Origin: Tolypeutes matacus
Lineage: Eukaryota; Chordata; Mammalia; Cingulata; Chlamyphoridae
DNA: 64,000 nucleotides
Assembly: GCA_026826555.1 (NCBI GenBank)
Contig: JAKSZT010054334.1
Coordinates: forward strand, 30,771,059-30,835,058
Reading direction: 5' to 3'
Shown here: piece by piece, positions 1 through 9,970 of the stretch
Position numbering within the stretch: position 1 is the stretch's first letter
Layout: each line of letters begins with the position of its first letter
Made by a program: the position numbers and the translations under genes
The notes under the pieces: generated by a model
Database searches by the model: none
Seen by the model: the letters and a program-made list of their open reading frames with translations, nothing else
Told to the model about the DNA's origin: nothing

Positions 1-169
1 AGATTTTATTTATTTATTCATTTATTCCCCCCTTGCTGCTTGTGCTCACTGGGTCAGCTAACCACGCCGTGCGGGCGGGCTTGCCTTCACCAGGAGGCCC
101 CGGGAACCGAACCCGGGGCCTCCCATATGGTAAACGGGAGCCCTACTGATTGAGCCACAGCCGCTTCCC
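1..169 (-). mobile_element. tRNA-derived SINE (DAS-like), cut by window edge
   Basis: Read on the minus strand it starts GGGAAGCGGCTGTGGCTCAA and has a tRNA-like A box, a B box (GGTTCGGTTCCCGG), a GC-rich linker and a tail of AAATAAATAAAAT repeats that runs off the window. It is nearly the same sequence as the plus-strand copy at 21230-21405. One tRNA-like head only, so this is the monomeric form. The tRNA ancestry is seen in the boxes; the DAS/xenarthran name is recalled, not searched. Confidence 0.9.
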
Positions 170-1384
170 TCAGTTACTTTTTATGATTAATTTTAACCCA
201 CATTCCATTGCATAACCTTTCCATAAAAGATATTACAAATTTCCACAAGAAATTTTCAGCAGAGCTACTATTGGAGATTGCACTCTATTATGTCTTAAGG
301 AGACTTTAGTTCCTCATATGTGAGTGAAGTGGAGGAGGGAAGTAATCTGGATAACAGGAGATAACATTTTAGCTGTGGATATCTAGAAATGTCAGACAAA
401 AGACTGTTTTCTCTTCTAAAGAGGCAGTTTCCAGACTGGTTTGGAGCCTGTTGGTGTGATGGGGAAACCTGAGGAGGAACCCAAGGGGAACAGACCCTGG
501 ACTTTTTAGGCCTTTCACTCATCAGCTTCTGCCATAGCAGCTGATATAATTTGATTTATATACTGGGATTCTATGAAAGATGTCCTTTGAAACAAAGAAT
601 TACCTGAGATGAGAAACCAGCTGGTTTAGAAACTACTGTCCTAAGAGAATATTTAAGGGTTTTGTTTAATATAAATTGAGCAGCTGGAAATCTAGAGAAG
701 CAGTCGTGAGGGAGAGGCAATAGAGTTGGCAGATATTAATTTCCCTTCTAAAAACTACATGAAAATGGGAAGAGTGCTGTATGATTATTTGACTGCTAAC
801 CATATGGTACTTGCTGGGATTATGTTGTCCTTTATACATTGTATTTGCTGAAATATTTATACCATGTTTCTTTCTGAAAAGGGCATGAGTAGCTTCTAAT
901 AAAGGCTCTTAAAAAGGAAGATCAGAACCAAGGAAAGGAGAAGGAACTAATATGTTATCTATAACTGTTATCATTTTTATTCAATGTCAGATTTAACTTC
1001 TAAGCTTCACTGCAGCAGAGCATAAAGATATATTTGATAAGTTATCAGAAAGCAGAGAATACAAGTTCCTCAGAGGAAACAGTGTTTCTTTTTAAAGAAA
1101 ATCAATTTTTATTGATACATATTCATAAAACATATACTCCATCCAATGTGTATATTACTAGAAGGAAAGCTAAAAAGTATGACATGGACTGTATAGCATA
1201 GCGAAACCTCATGTGAAATATAAGTATGGGTATTGCATATATAATGTTGTTTTTCTTTGAAACAAAACAAATGTAAGTTAATGTTACAAGATGTTACTAT
1301 CAAGCAAAAATGAAACCAAAGCAAACTATGGACAGTAATGTATAATAGTATATTAATAATCTTCCATTGAGGGTAAAAAAAAAA
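170..1384. other. no gene recognised
   Basis: AT-rich sequence with frequent stops in all frames. Around 1092-1150 an A/T-rich stretch resembles a LINE 3' end on the minus strand, but it is too short to assign. The short open frames here show no domain, splice context or codon bias. Confidence 0.5.
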
Positions 1385-1720
1385 AAAGAAATATACTAAG
1401 TGAAAGAAACTAGACAAAAGGCAGTACATATTGTTTGACTCCATCTATATAAAATATAAATACAAATGAATTAGACCAAAACAGAATAGCAGCTATGTAT
1501 GGCAGGGGAAGAATAAAGAGATTGGTAGGAGGTGATTAAGGGGTAGAGTTTTTTGTTTGTCTTTGTGTGTTTTTTAATTTATTATTATTATTACTGGAGT
1601 AATGAAAATGCCATAATATTGATTGAAGTGATGAATGCACAACCCTGTGATTATAGGATATATCATTGATTGTACACTTTGGAAACAGTGTTTCTTGACA
1701 CTCAGTTCTAAATGAAATTT
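1385..1720 (+). mobile_element. old L1 (L1M-type) 3' fragment
   Basis: Contains the familiar order of an old L1 3' region: GTGAAAGAAACTAGACAAAAG, then a tract like GACTCCATCTATATAAAATA, a purine-rich segment, and the closing GTGATGAATGCACAACCCTGTGA motif family followed by TTGTACACTTTGG. Diverged, 5' truncated and non-coding. Confidence 0.6.
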
Positions 1721-2454
1721 CTCATTTGGGTTTTGGTGTGACATTGGCAACAATTTTATGATGGATTCTGAAGCATTTTTAATATGGCTCTTTCTGTAAT
1801 AACCTTCAATAAAAGCTAAGGGCACAATATTATTTTGTGAGGCAATGCTAGGAATTTTAGATGTAGCAGAACCACAAGTGTTTGATCTCCATGTGCTCGA
1901 TCTCAGATTAGTCTGAATAATTTTTATGTCTAAAAAGAGGCAGGCAGAGTGTGCGGTTCGTTCTTCAGAGGGTGGATGTCAGCTGAGCTAAGGTGGGCCG
2001 GGCAGAGGCTTTAGCTGGACTGACGGTAATGGGAGCGAGGCTGGGCCTGTGGTATGTTTTTGGTTAATAGTGGAATATTACAGTCGGACAGTTAAGAAGT
2101 CTAAAATCGTTTTTATGTGTTTATGAAATGTGGTGTAGCTGTTACAAAGTTTAAGCCTGGCTGGGACCCAAGATATCCCTGGTACATGTGGTTACAGAAG
2201 TTATTTGTGTTAGTCAGTGGACAGTGGCGCCTGGCAAACTTAGAAATAGTTGGGCTCTAGGAATAGGTAGAAATTTACTAACAGTGGAAGTTTGGAAGGA
2301 CTAAGGTATTTTATTGGTTCTATACACCTGCTTTCAATTTTCCTCAAGGTTTTGCAAATTGACATTGCACCTATCACCTTTTTAGAGAACCAGTTTCATT
2401 GCATACTTGTGAGCACTGATCATGCTCATTAACATTTTTTTCTTAATATAATGT
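1721..2454. other. no gene recognised
   Basis: Unique-looking sequence. A slightly GC-richer patch lies at about 1935-2050 with a few CpGs, too short and weak for a CpG island. Confidence 0.45.
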
Positions 2455-2530
2455 AAAAAAGGGACTCCTATTGTTACTTTATTTTCTAGATGAGGAAACT
2501 GAAGGCCATGATGACATAGATAGTGACATC
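2455..2530 (-). repeat. MIR fragment
   Basis: The core TAGATGAGGAAACTGAAGGCC is the signature MIR segment read on the minus strand. Short and diverged. Confidence 0.5.
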
Positions 2531-2559
2531 AGATTATAAGCTCCTGAAGGGCAGGGTAT

Positions 2560-3000
2560 ATATTTTTTAACACAAACATTTTATTTCAAAAAAATTCAGG
2601 CCTATAAAGTCTGGAAAATTGTACTATGGACACTGCATTCCCTTAACATAGATTCACCGATTGTTAACATTTTGGGATATTTGCATTATCTCCTTTCTTA
2701 AATGCTGAACCATTTGAAAGTAAATTGTAGACATAATATTTCAGCATGGATGTTACAAAAATAAGGACACATTCTTGAATCACATAACAGCAGAATCATC
2801 ATTACCCCCAAGACATTTTAATATTGATATAGTAAAATTATCTAATATACAGTCCATATTCAAAATTTTCCAGTTGTCCCAGAAATTTCCTTTAAAGCAG
2901 TTTGTATTCCCTCAACTCAAGATTCAATTGTAGAACATGCCTTACATTTGGTTGTCATGCCTCTTTAATCTCCAGTAATCTAGAAAAGCCCCTCCTCACC
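2560..3000 (-). mobile_element. old LINE 3'UTR-like fragment (L1M type)
   Basis: Has the pattern of an old L1 3'UTR in reverse: GATTGTTAACATTTTGGGATA, AAAGTAAATTGTAGACATAA, ACAAAAATAAGGACACATTC and CCATATTCAAAATTTTCCAG in that order. The same ordered motifs recur at 18380-18720 and 62930-63310. No coding capacity remains. Confidence 0.55.
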
Positions 3001-4148
3001 TTTTCTTTCATAAGAGTGGGTTTTTTTTGATGAGGATAGGCCGTTTTTTAAAAAAGAATGCCCGTAGGTTGGTTTTGTTTGAGTGTATTCTCTGTTAGAT
3101 TCGGGTTAAACATTTTGGTAAGAATGTTATATACACGAGGCTGTGTTTTCCACTCCGTCACACCAAGAGGCATGTAAGTCATTTGTTCTTAGTGATGCTG
3201 CCTTTGATTCTTGGTTAAGCTTGGATCTGCCAGATCTTTCCACGTAAAGGTATCTTTCTCCTCTGTTACTGGGATGGTATTTTGAGACCACATGACTATC
3301 TTCTGCAGGGACCATGCTTTAATCATTGTTGGGTTCCTGCTGTCCAGTGTGGGGCCTGGTGTGGATTCAATGCACAGTAAAAGTTTACCGAGTGATTGAC
3401 TGACTGAGATGGGATACAAGTCTCTTTCTTTCTAGTCAGATGCAATACTACAATGCATTTATTTCCCATCTTTTAAAAAGCACTTTATGCTCTATAGTGG
3501 CTGAATAGTTGAAGTGCTAAAATGTAAGCGATAAGACATGTGAAATGAAGAAGCTTTTTGCAAAAGTAACAAAATATATTGGTAACGAGAAAGTAAATTA
3601 ATATAAACAAATAAGCAGTTTTTCCCAGTGGATCTAAAACACTTCACTAGGTCCTATTTTGTTAGTAATAAAGTCTAATATCTCTCCCTCCCCCAATTTA
3701 AAAATGAATTAAACCAGTGTTGAAAAAATAGTAGAGATGTGAAATTTTATACAAGGCACTCCTTGTATTGACTCTTGAAATGTGAAAATAGCACTCATAG
3801 CATAGCTTGTGAAATTCTTATCTTTTTGTTTGTGAATATGCACCCATATACATACAAAGATAATTATACATATGTATTCATACATCTGAGCTGCATATAA
3901 TTATATATTATATGATTATAATTATATAGTAATTACATTAGTATTATATAATACTGATACACAACTTAATATTAACATGTAATAAGTAATTTGTAGTTTT
4001 AACATTATACACTCCTTTAAGACGATGCTATGATGTAGTGGTGTCCTGGCATTTTGGTGATTCCAAATAAACCAACTTTGCCAAATTTCGTGGTGTTTTT
4101 TTGAATATGTAAACAATATAAGTTGAATATTGTGTTAGTTAGGGATCA
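3001..4148. other. no gene recognised; AT-rich
   Basis: No family recognised with confidence. 3001-3420 may continue the preceding LINE. 3830-3960 is strongly AT-rich with TATA/ATTATA runs. Confidence 0.4.
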
Positions 4149-4600
4149 GTGCAGGATTCTGGTTTTTTCAAGTGGAACAGATTTACTGTAGAGAATTACA
4201 AAATTGTTGGAGGGCTAGGATTATTAAATGTTTGCATTTGTTGTCTTGCCACTGAGGCTGTGATCAGGAGTTCTGGATACCACTGGTGCCACTGGAACCA
4301 CCTCTGCTGCTGCTGTACAGCTACCCCCTACCCTGATGCTGGTGGTAAGACAGAGCCCTCCACAAACACTTGCATCTGCAGGAGTTTGCTCCTCAGCTGC
4401 CCTCTGTTGCAAGAAGAATGGCCTCCATTTCTTCTGCGCTTTCGAAATATTGTGCTAACAGCTCTGGAGGGCATCTGGAACCTTGGCTGCAGAGGAGTCT
4501 GGGAAAGGTATTGTTTATACTCTTCAACCGCTGTGATCCAGTAGGAAAACATAACTGCAGGTGGAAAGAGATGCTAAGTGAAGTGTACAATAAGTAATAC
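4149..4600. other. CTG-rich segment, unclassified repeat-like
   Basis: Contains a CTGCTGCTG-type patch and a 131-codon plus-strand open frame (4149-4544). The frame starts inside a tract resembling the end of an LTR or other interspersed repeat, has no recognisable domain, and is biased to Cys and Leu by CTG/TGC composition. I treat it as non-coding; an unclassified LTR is the likeliest source. Confidence 0.3.
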
Positions 4601-4754
4601 AGATGTCCTCTAGGTGCAAATATCTGAATAGCATTATGCCCAGTAACAAATTCTCTGGGAGCAAAGCTACACTAAAACATGTGTGATCATGTTTAAGCAA
4701 ACAAATAAAAGCTTCTCATCATTTGTGAAGCAAGGAGACTTAGAAGAGACCTGG

Positions 4755-5204
4755 TGTATTAGTCAGGTTCTCCAGGGAAACAGAACCAACAGGATATATT
4801 TCTTTTGTATGTAAATATTATGAGATTTATTATAAAAATTGGCTCATGCAGCCATGGAGATTGGCAAGTCTGAATTTTGTTGGCAGAGGCAGCAAGTTGA
4901 GAACTCCAATGAAGGAACTCCCCAGGAGAAGGTGACTGGCTGAAGTAGAGCTAGAATTTCTTTCTGGCTGCTGAAATAATCAGTTCTTGCTTTAAGGCTG
5001 TCAACTGATTGGATGAGATGTCTCTAATTGCTGAAGGTGGTCTCCTTTGTTGATTGTAGATGTAGTCAGCCATAGATACAATCAGCCAACTAATGACTTA
5101 AATCCGTGAAATAGCCTCACAATAGCAATCAGGCCAGTGTTTGCTTGGACAAACAACTGGAGACCATAACCTAGCCAAGTTGACACATCAACTTAACCAT
5201 CATA
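4755..5204 (-). mobile_element. solo LTR (MaLR/ERVL-like)
   Basis: Begins TGTATTAGTCAGGTTCTCCA and ends ACCATCATA, the usual layout of a mammalian LTR read in reverse. On the minus strand an AATAAA signal lies at 4831-4826. Flanks are CCTGG (4750-4754) and TCTGG (5205-5209), a 5-bp target duplication with one mismatch, consistent with the ERVL/MaLR class. No internal retroviral genes adjoin it, so it is a solo LTR left by recombination. The exact subfamily is not named. Confidence 0.75.
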
Positions 5205-5209
5205 TCTGG

Positions 5210-5584
5210 TAAGTAGGTAAAGGGAGGACGGTCCATCTCCTAATTGGATGGTGGCTGTAGTTGAGAGGAGGAATGCAGAGTTCTGTGTCCTGGGTGGGTG
5301 ATGGGGAGGGAGCTAGGTGGAGTTGGGAGGTGGAAGGAGCATGTATCTCTACATCCCAAGAGGAGAAGAACCCAGGTGGTAGAACAGATCGTTTGAAAAG
5401 AAAAGGCCAGTGCTGGCCAAATAGAGACCGAGCCCGGGATTGCACAGGCACTTCTGTGTGAGTATGCATGTGTGTGCGTGCGTATATATACCCAACAGAA
5501 GGTTATTGGCATTCAGTTTGGAGGCATAAGAACTACATGTAAGAAACAATTGAAAAACATTGACATAAAAGTAGAATTTTAAAC
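5210..5584. other. no gene recognised; short TG/GT tract
   Basis: GC-moderate sequence with a purine-rich run (about 5275-5345) and a short TGTGTGCGTGCGTATATATA tract near 5470-5490. Overlapping short open frames on both strands have no support. Confidence 0.45.
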
Positions 5585-5705
5585 CTAGAAGGAACTTTAG
5601 AAATAATTTATCCCAATTTCCTCTCCTCACAAATGAAGAACCAATCACAAGAGGTGATGATTTTCCCAAGGTTACGTAATAGAGGCCTGGGTCAGAGGAC
5701 ATTTT
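5585..5705 (-). repeat. MIR-related fragment
   Basis: Ordered motifs AACCTAGAAGGAACTTTAGA, ACAAATGAAGAACC and GATTTTCCCAAGGTTAC match the reversed form of a common MIR-related mammalian repeat. Diverged. Confidence 0.45.
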
Positions 5706-5779
5706 GAACATAGAAAATCTTTGAGAGCCTGACTAACTGGCCCTGATATTAAAAAGGGAGGTGTGGGAGGTGGGCAACA

Positions 5780-5845
5780 TGGGAATCCCGGTGGGTTCTG
5801 TGTAATATTTTGGGTAATCTAAGCACCTCTTAAAAAAAAAAAATT

Positions 5846-5876
<31 letters not shown>

Positions 5877-5993
5877 CATTTTTGTAAGCAAATGCACATA
5901 TATGCATATATGTTTATATATCATTTTGCAAATGTTGGTATGTATTGTGAAAATTTTGATTTTTACCCACAATAAAAAAAAAAAAGGACTATT
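5780..5993 (+). repeat. AT-rich AATAAA-terminated repeat, copy 1
   Basis: From about ATGGGAATCCCGGTGGGTTC to a closing CCCACAATAAAAAAAAAAAA. An inverted copy lies at 32611-32805 and shares the order GTGTAATATTTT, GGTAATCTAAG, a TA-rich core, AATAACATTTTTGTAAGCAA and GTATGTATTGTGAAAATTTT. AATAAA followed by A-run looks like a retroposed 3' end. Family not recognised; it could be an L1 subfamily 3' end or a retroposed transcript. Confidence 0.7.
5846..5871. repeat. (TA)n microsatellite
   Basis: About 13 uninterrupted TA units inside the AT-rich repeat. The copy at 32.7 kb has a much shorter TA run at the same place, so this one expanded locally. Confidence 0.9.
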
Positions 5994-6356
5994 TATTTTG
6001 ACACAAATTATGATCAATGTATTATAGTGTGTTTCTACAAAAATAATAGTTAAAAAATTCTAATATGGTTATAAAAATGCAAACCAAAAGGTCTGTTTCT
6101 GAATTCTAAAAAAAACTATGTGTTGAACAAAGGTGATTTTACAAGTACAGCCATAGTACTACTAAATTTAGAGCCCTCTAGTGGTCCACATTTTCCTGAA
6201 ATAAAGGCCAGAGTCTGTAATTTCACTATATTTCACTACTTCTAAGTTATATATTTTCTCCCCATATTTAAATATCTCTGCAATCAGGTGTGTCTTACAA
6301 TTTTTGGCATCTTGTGTTTGATTAAAAATAATAATTGTGAGAAGGAAAGGTTACTG

Positions 6357-6475
6357 AAGTGGTTCCCAAAGCAGCAGTAACATGGAAATTACATAAAAGA
6401 ACTTTTTTTTTTTTTTTTTTTTTTAAAGAACTTTTTTAAAACAAAGATTTTGAGGCCTATTGAATCAGGAATCAT
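6357..6475 (+). mobile_element. MER5/Charlie-like DNA transposon fragment
   Basis: Motifs GTGGTTCCCAAAGC, AACATGGAAATTACATAAAAG and ACAAAGATTTTGAGGCC follow the order of the MER5 group of non-autonomous hAT elements. A T-run at 6403-6424 interrupts it. Diverged, no terminal repeats resolved. Confidence 0.4.
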
Positions 6476-6774
6476 TGAACTAAATTAAGAATGTGATGAT
6501 AAAATAGCGGCAATATTTATAACCTTTTTTCTGTTCTCATTTTCTGGGAAATGTTGGTTAATTCTATTTATGCTTGAAAAGATTTCTATCATCAGTCAAC
6601 AGGGTATGTTGTATGTTGGTAAATTGTAAGTTTATTAATTGACTTTGTATTGCTTTTATAACAATAACATATAACAAATTGGATGAAATGAATTTTACCT
6701 CTACTGTATGTTTCTCTGGGTGTGACTGTTGTGAGATTGCTGATTTTAGTGCTCCAGGTACGTTATATTTAGAG

Positions 6775-6900
6775 AGAATTTTACAGTTTAGAAAGCATTT
6801 TTTGCTTATGTCATTAGATACTTATAGTAGTCTTATGAGGAAAGTACAATAGACATTATTATCCTTTTGTTACAAATGAGGCAGTAATATATTCATATTC
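6775..6900 (-). repeat. MIR fragment
   Basis: Reverse-orientation MIR pattern: a CATTAGATACTTATAGTAGT-like stretch, then TATGAGGAAAGTACAATAGA and ATTATTATCC before ACAAATGAGGCAGTAA. Confidence 0.5.
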
Positions 6901-6954
6901 AGTTCTCTACATAAGTATATCATGTGGACAAGGGAGTGCTATTCTACAATTTTT

Positions 6955-7330
6955 TTTGAGGCGAAATTCACATAATATAAAATTGACTGTTTAAAAGTGA
7001 ACAATTTAGTGACATTTTACATTCACTATCTTGTGCAATCAGTACCTCTATCTAATCTTAAAATATTGAAACATTTCCATCACCCCAAAATAAAACCCTA
7101 TGCCCATTAACAGTCATTCCCCATTCCTCCCAGCCCCTGGCAACCACCAATCTGTTTTTTGTTTCTATGGATTTACTTATTCTGCATGTTTCATATAACT
7201 GAAATCATATGATATATGGCCTTTTGTATCTGACTTCTTTCACTTAGTATGTTTTTGAGATTCATCCACATTTTAGCATGTTTCAGTACTTCATTCCTTT
7301 TTTTGTTGAATAATATTGCATTTTGTGGAT
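6955..7330 (-). mobile_element. old L1 (L1M) 3' end with ORF2 C-terminal remnant
   Basis: Order on the plus strand: CACATAATATAAAATTGACT, CACTATCTTGTGCAATCA, CCATCACCCCAAAATAAAAC, CCCCTGGCAACCACCAATCT, then AACTGAAATCATATGATATATG and GATTCATCCACATTTTAGC. This is the reversed L1M 3'UTR followed by the end of ORF2. No open frame survives. Confidence 0.8.
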
Positions 7331-7571
7331 TTGCCATGTTCTATACATTTTAAGATATTAATTATTTAAATAGCTGCTTCTTGAGCATTTTCAAGAACAC
7401 TGCCATGCATTATCCTGTATGCTGCCTGGGATACAGAAATGGACAGATACATCTAATTCAGAGATTTATATAAAATTCTATAAAGATGTAAAACTGAGAT
7501 GACAGGTATCTGGGTGATGATAGTCTCTGAAGCCTGCATAATATTCTTAGAAGATACCAGTTTTAACCTAG

Positions 7572-7805
7572 GATGAGGAGAAAGTATGGGCTTTGGGGTT
7601 CAGATAGACCTGGGCCAACACTTAGCTCCTCTTTTGGGTGTATGTGAACTTAGGCAAGTGACTATTTTTAAAATGTTATTTGGAAAACAGAGATTGTATC
7701 TACCCACAAAGATGTTTAGATTAAATGACATAATGTGCATAAAGAGACTAGAAAACTGCCTGGTTCATGGTAACTAATCAGTAAATGGTAGCCATTAATA
7801 TCATT
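7572..7805 (+). repeat. MIR SINE, near full length
   Basis: Follows the whole MIR order: CTTTGGGGTTCAGATAGACC (tRNA-like part), TGAACTTAGGCAAGTGACTA (core), GATTAAATGACATAATGTGC, and CTGCCTGGTTCATGGTAA (3' LINE-like tail). A 62-codon open frame inside it is incidental. Confidence 0.8.
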
Positions 7806-9689
7806 ACCTTTCATGCTGAAAAAAAAGTACAAGAGATTATGAAAACCCATAGCCATAATTAATTTATACTATAAAGTGTCAGTACAACATCAACCCAAAA
7901 TTGGAGATTCAGATTAATAAACAAATATCAGATGGCAGTGATAAATGATCCCTGCAGAGCGAGAGGTAGGTTAGCCATTCTTTCTTCCCACAGAGTTGCT
8001 TTGTAAGACTTAAGGTGAATTACAGAGAAACTGGAGAATGTACCGTAATTTTTTAAAATCCAGGATTCGAAGTCTTATCAGGGTGTTTCATAAAATAAAT
8101 GAAACAGCAACAAAATTGAATTCTTATTTATAATGTTAAATCATTAAACTTTTGACCCCATTCCTCTTTTTCCAGTCTCTTGCAGGTTATTATCCTTTTA
8201 TCTATGTTGATAATCACAGTATTTAATTTTATACTAAATAGTATCATTTGATTTATACATCTGTGTTGTTCTACATTTCCCCCAGCAGCTAAACCTATTT
8301 TCCAGTATCAGTGGTTAACTTTGCTCTCTATCACTCTAGCAGCTACTGTTTTCTTTTTTTTTTAGGTGCTTTAAAAAAAAATTATCTGCTAATAAATGGC
8401 TTTAAGAGAACTATGAAAGTTACCCATTTGCCCTTCCTTTATGTCCTTTAATTCCCTTTTCCTGGATTTCAAAGTGGTTGGTAGTTGGAAATGCTCAGCG
8501 AGGCAGGTGGATCTGAGATAACTAAGTGGAATATAGGCTGCATCTTCGGCCCCATTTTCCCTGCCTCTGCCAGTTGCTGATGGCGATGGGACAGGGATTG
8601 TGGCAAATATAGAGGAGTGTTTTCAGCTTAGGGGGTAGAGTGGGGAATATATTGTCTCTTCATGATGAAAGGAAAGCAGTTTTGGGGAAAAAGGCCTCCC
8701 CGGTGATTCTACGCCTTCTTTTTCCTCTTGGGGTTGGCCACTGACCTAGAGAAATGGGAAGGTGGAACAGGTCCCCTGTCTGCTGCTTCAGTTGTAGCTG
8801 AGCTTTGGCACCTTAGGTGGCAGGCAGTGTTTCCTATGTTTTATTTTTTTTGTGATAGGGAAACCCAGCTAGTTGCCCGGTACTCTGATAAGCCATAGTG
8901 AGAATTTAGATTCTGACATTTTACCTACTTTTACTCACACTTAGCAGTGTGTTTGGACTTCTATATATTTTTTATTTAATGTTACCTTTAGTACTTTGAG
9001 ATGATTATAACCAAAATACTGTAGCATTTAATAAATTCAGATGGAAAGCTCAAACACTCATTCAAAACCAGGTTTCTGGCAAATCCAGCTGCCTTTGTGT
9101 CTAGAATTCTTTTTTCAATGTTCCATTAGTAAACTTCAGAAACTCTATGACAAATCTTGCCTCTTAATTTCTTGATGGCAAAGGGGGGGTGGGGCAAGAG
9201 CAGTTCTCAGTTGTCAGTGATGTTCCCTAGTTACTGTTTGCATTCACTTTTCCACCTGCCCAGACCCAACAAGGACCCTATAAAGGGAAGTAACACATTA
9301 CTTACCTAAGCCCAGGGAACTGTGATAAACTTCAGGAAGTAAACAGAGCAGTGATACATGTAGCAGTTTATGTGCACTGGTGCTTTTCATCAGGCTAAGT
9401 GGTGATACTATTTTTAGCATAGAATAGAGTACAGAGAAGAGCACTCGGTGGGGGCAGTATAGGGGTCTGAATTATTTTCTGTTTTTCTCCCCTGTCACTT
9501 GTCACCCTCTTTTCTTTAGATTCCTTCCCCTTCAGCTAAATCTGTTACACTTAAATTTAAATGTCAGTTTTAGATTTCATTCCAGAATCTAAGTGATTTT
9601 AGGTTTGTCTTCTATTTTGTGATATCCATAGCATTGCTCTTATTTTATTATCATTGATCATTAGGATCCTAATAATAACAGTAATAATA
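7806..9689. other. no gene recognised
   Basis: Longest repeat-poor stretch in the left part. 8460-8840 is GC-richer and reads like ordinary unique intronic sequence. I see no open frame over 60 codons with coding character, no splice-framed exon and no recognisable RNA gene. Confidence 0.45.
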
Positions 9690-9822
9690 ACTCCAATGAC
9701 TAACATTTATTGAGTACTGATTATGTGGTGAAGACTACCTTAATTATATTTAGTTATAAAATTATACTGTATCATAGATTTTGCTATTAGCCCTATTTCA
9801 CAGATGAGGAAACAGGTTATTT
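9690..9822 (-). repeat. MIR, part interrupted by L1
   Basis: TAACATTTATTGAGTACTGA, then TTTCACAGATGAGGAAAC are reversed MIR motifs. The MIR is broken at GAAACAGGTTATTT (9809-9822) by the minus-strand L1 and resumes at 16001 with GAAACTCAGGTTTTGAGAGG. Confidence 0.75.
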
Positions 9823-9970
9823 CTTAATTTTTAAAAAATTTTGTACATTAAATAATTGAAAATATAAACAATTAAAAACTAAAAAGTAAACACAGATGAA
9901 TAAATATATACATTTCTCAATTAAATGTAATGGATACATATAAAATTTTTTTTTTGAATTAAACAATATG

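Noticed and set aside
4149..4544. 131-codon plus-strand open frame rich in Cys and Leu
   Set aside because: Composition follows CTG/TGC repeats, there is no domain or splice context, and other long frames are open on the opposite strand.
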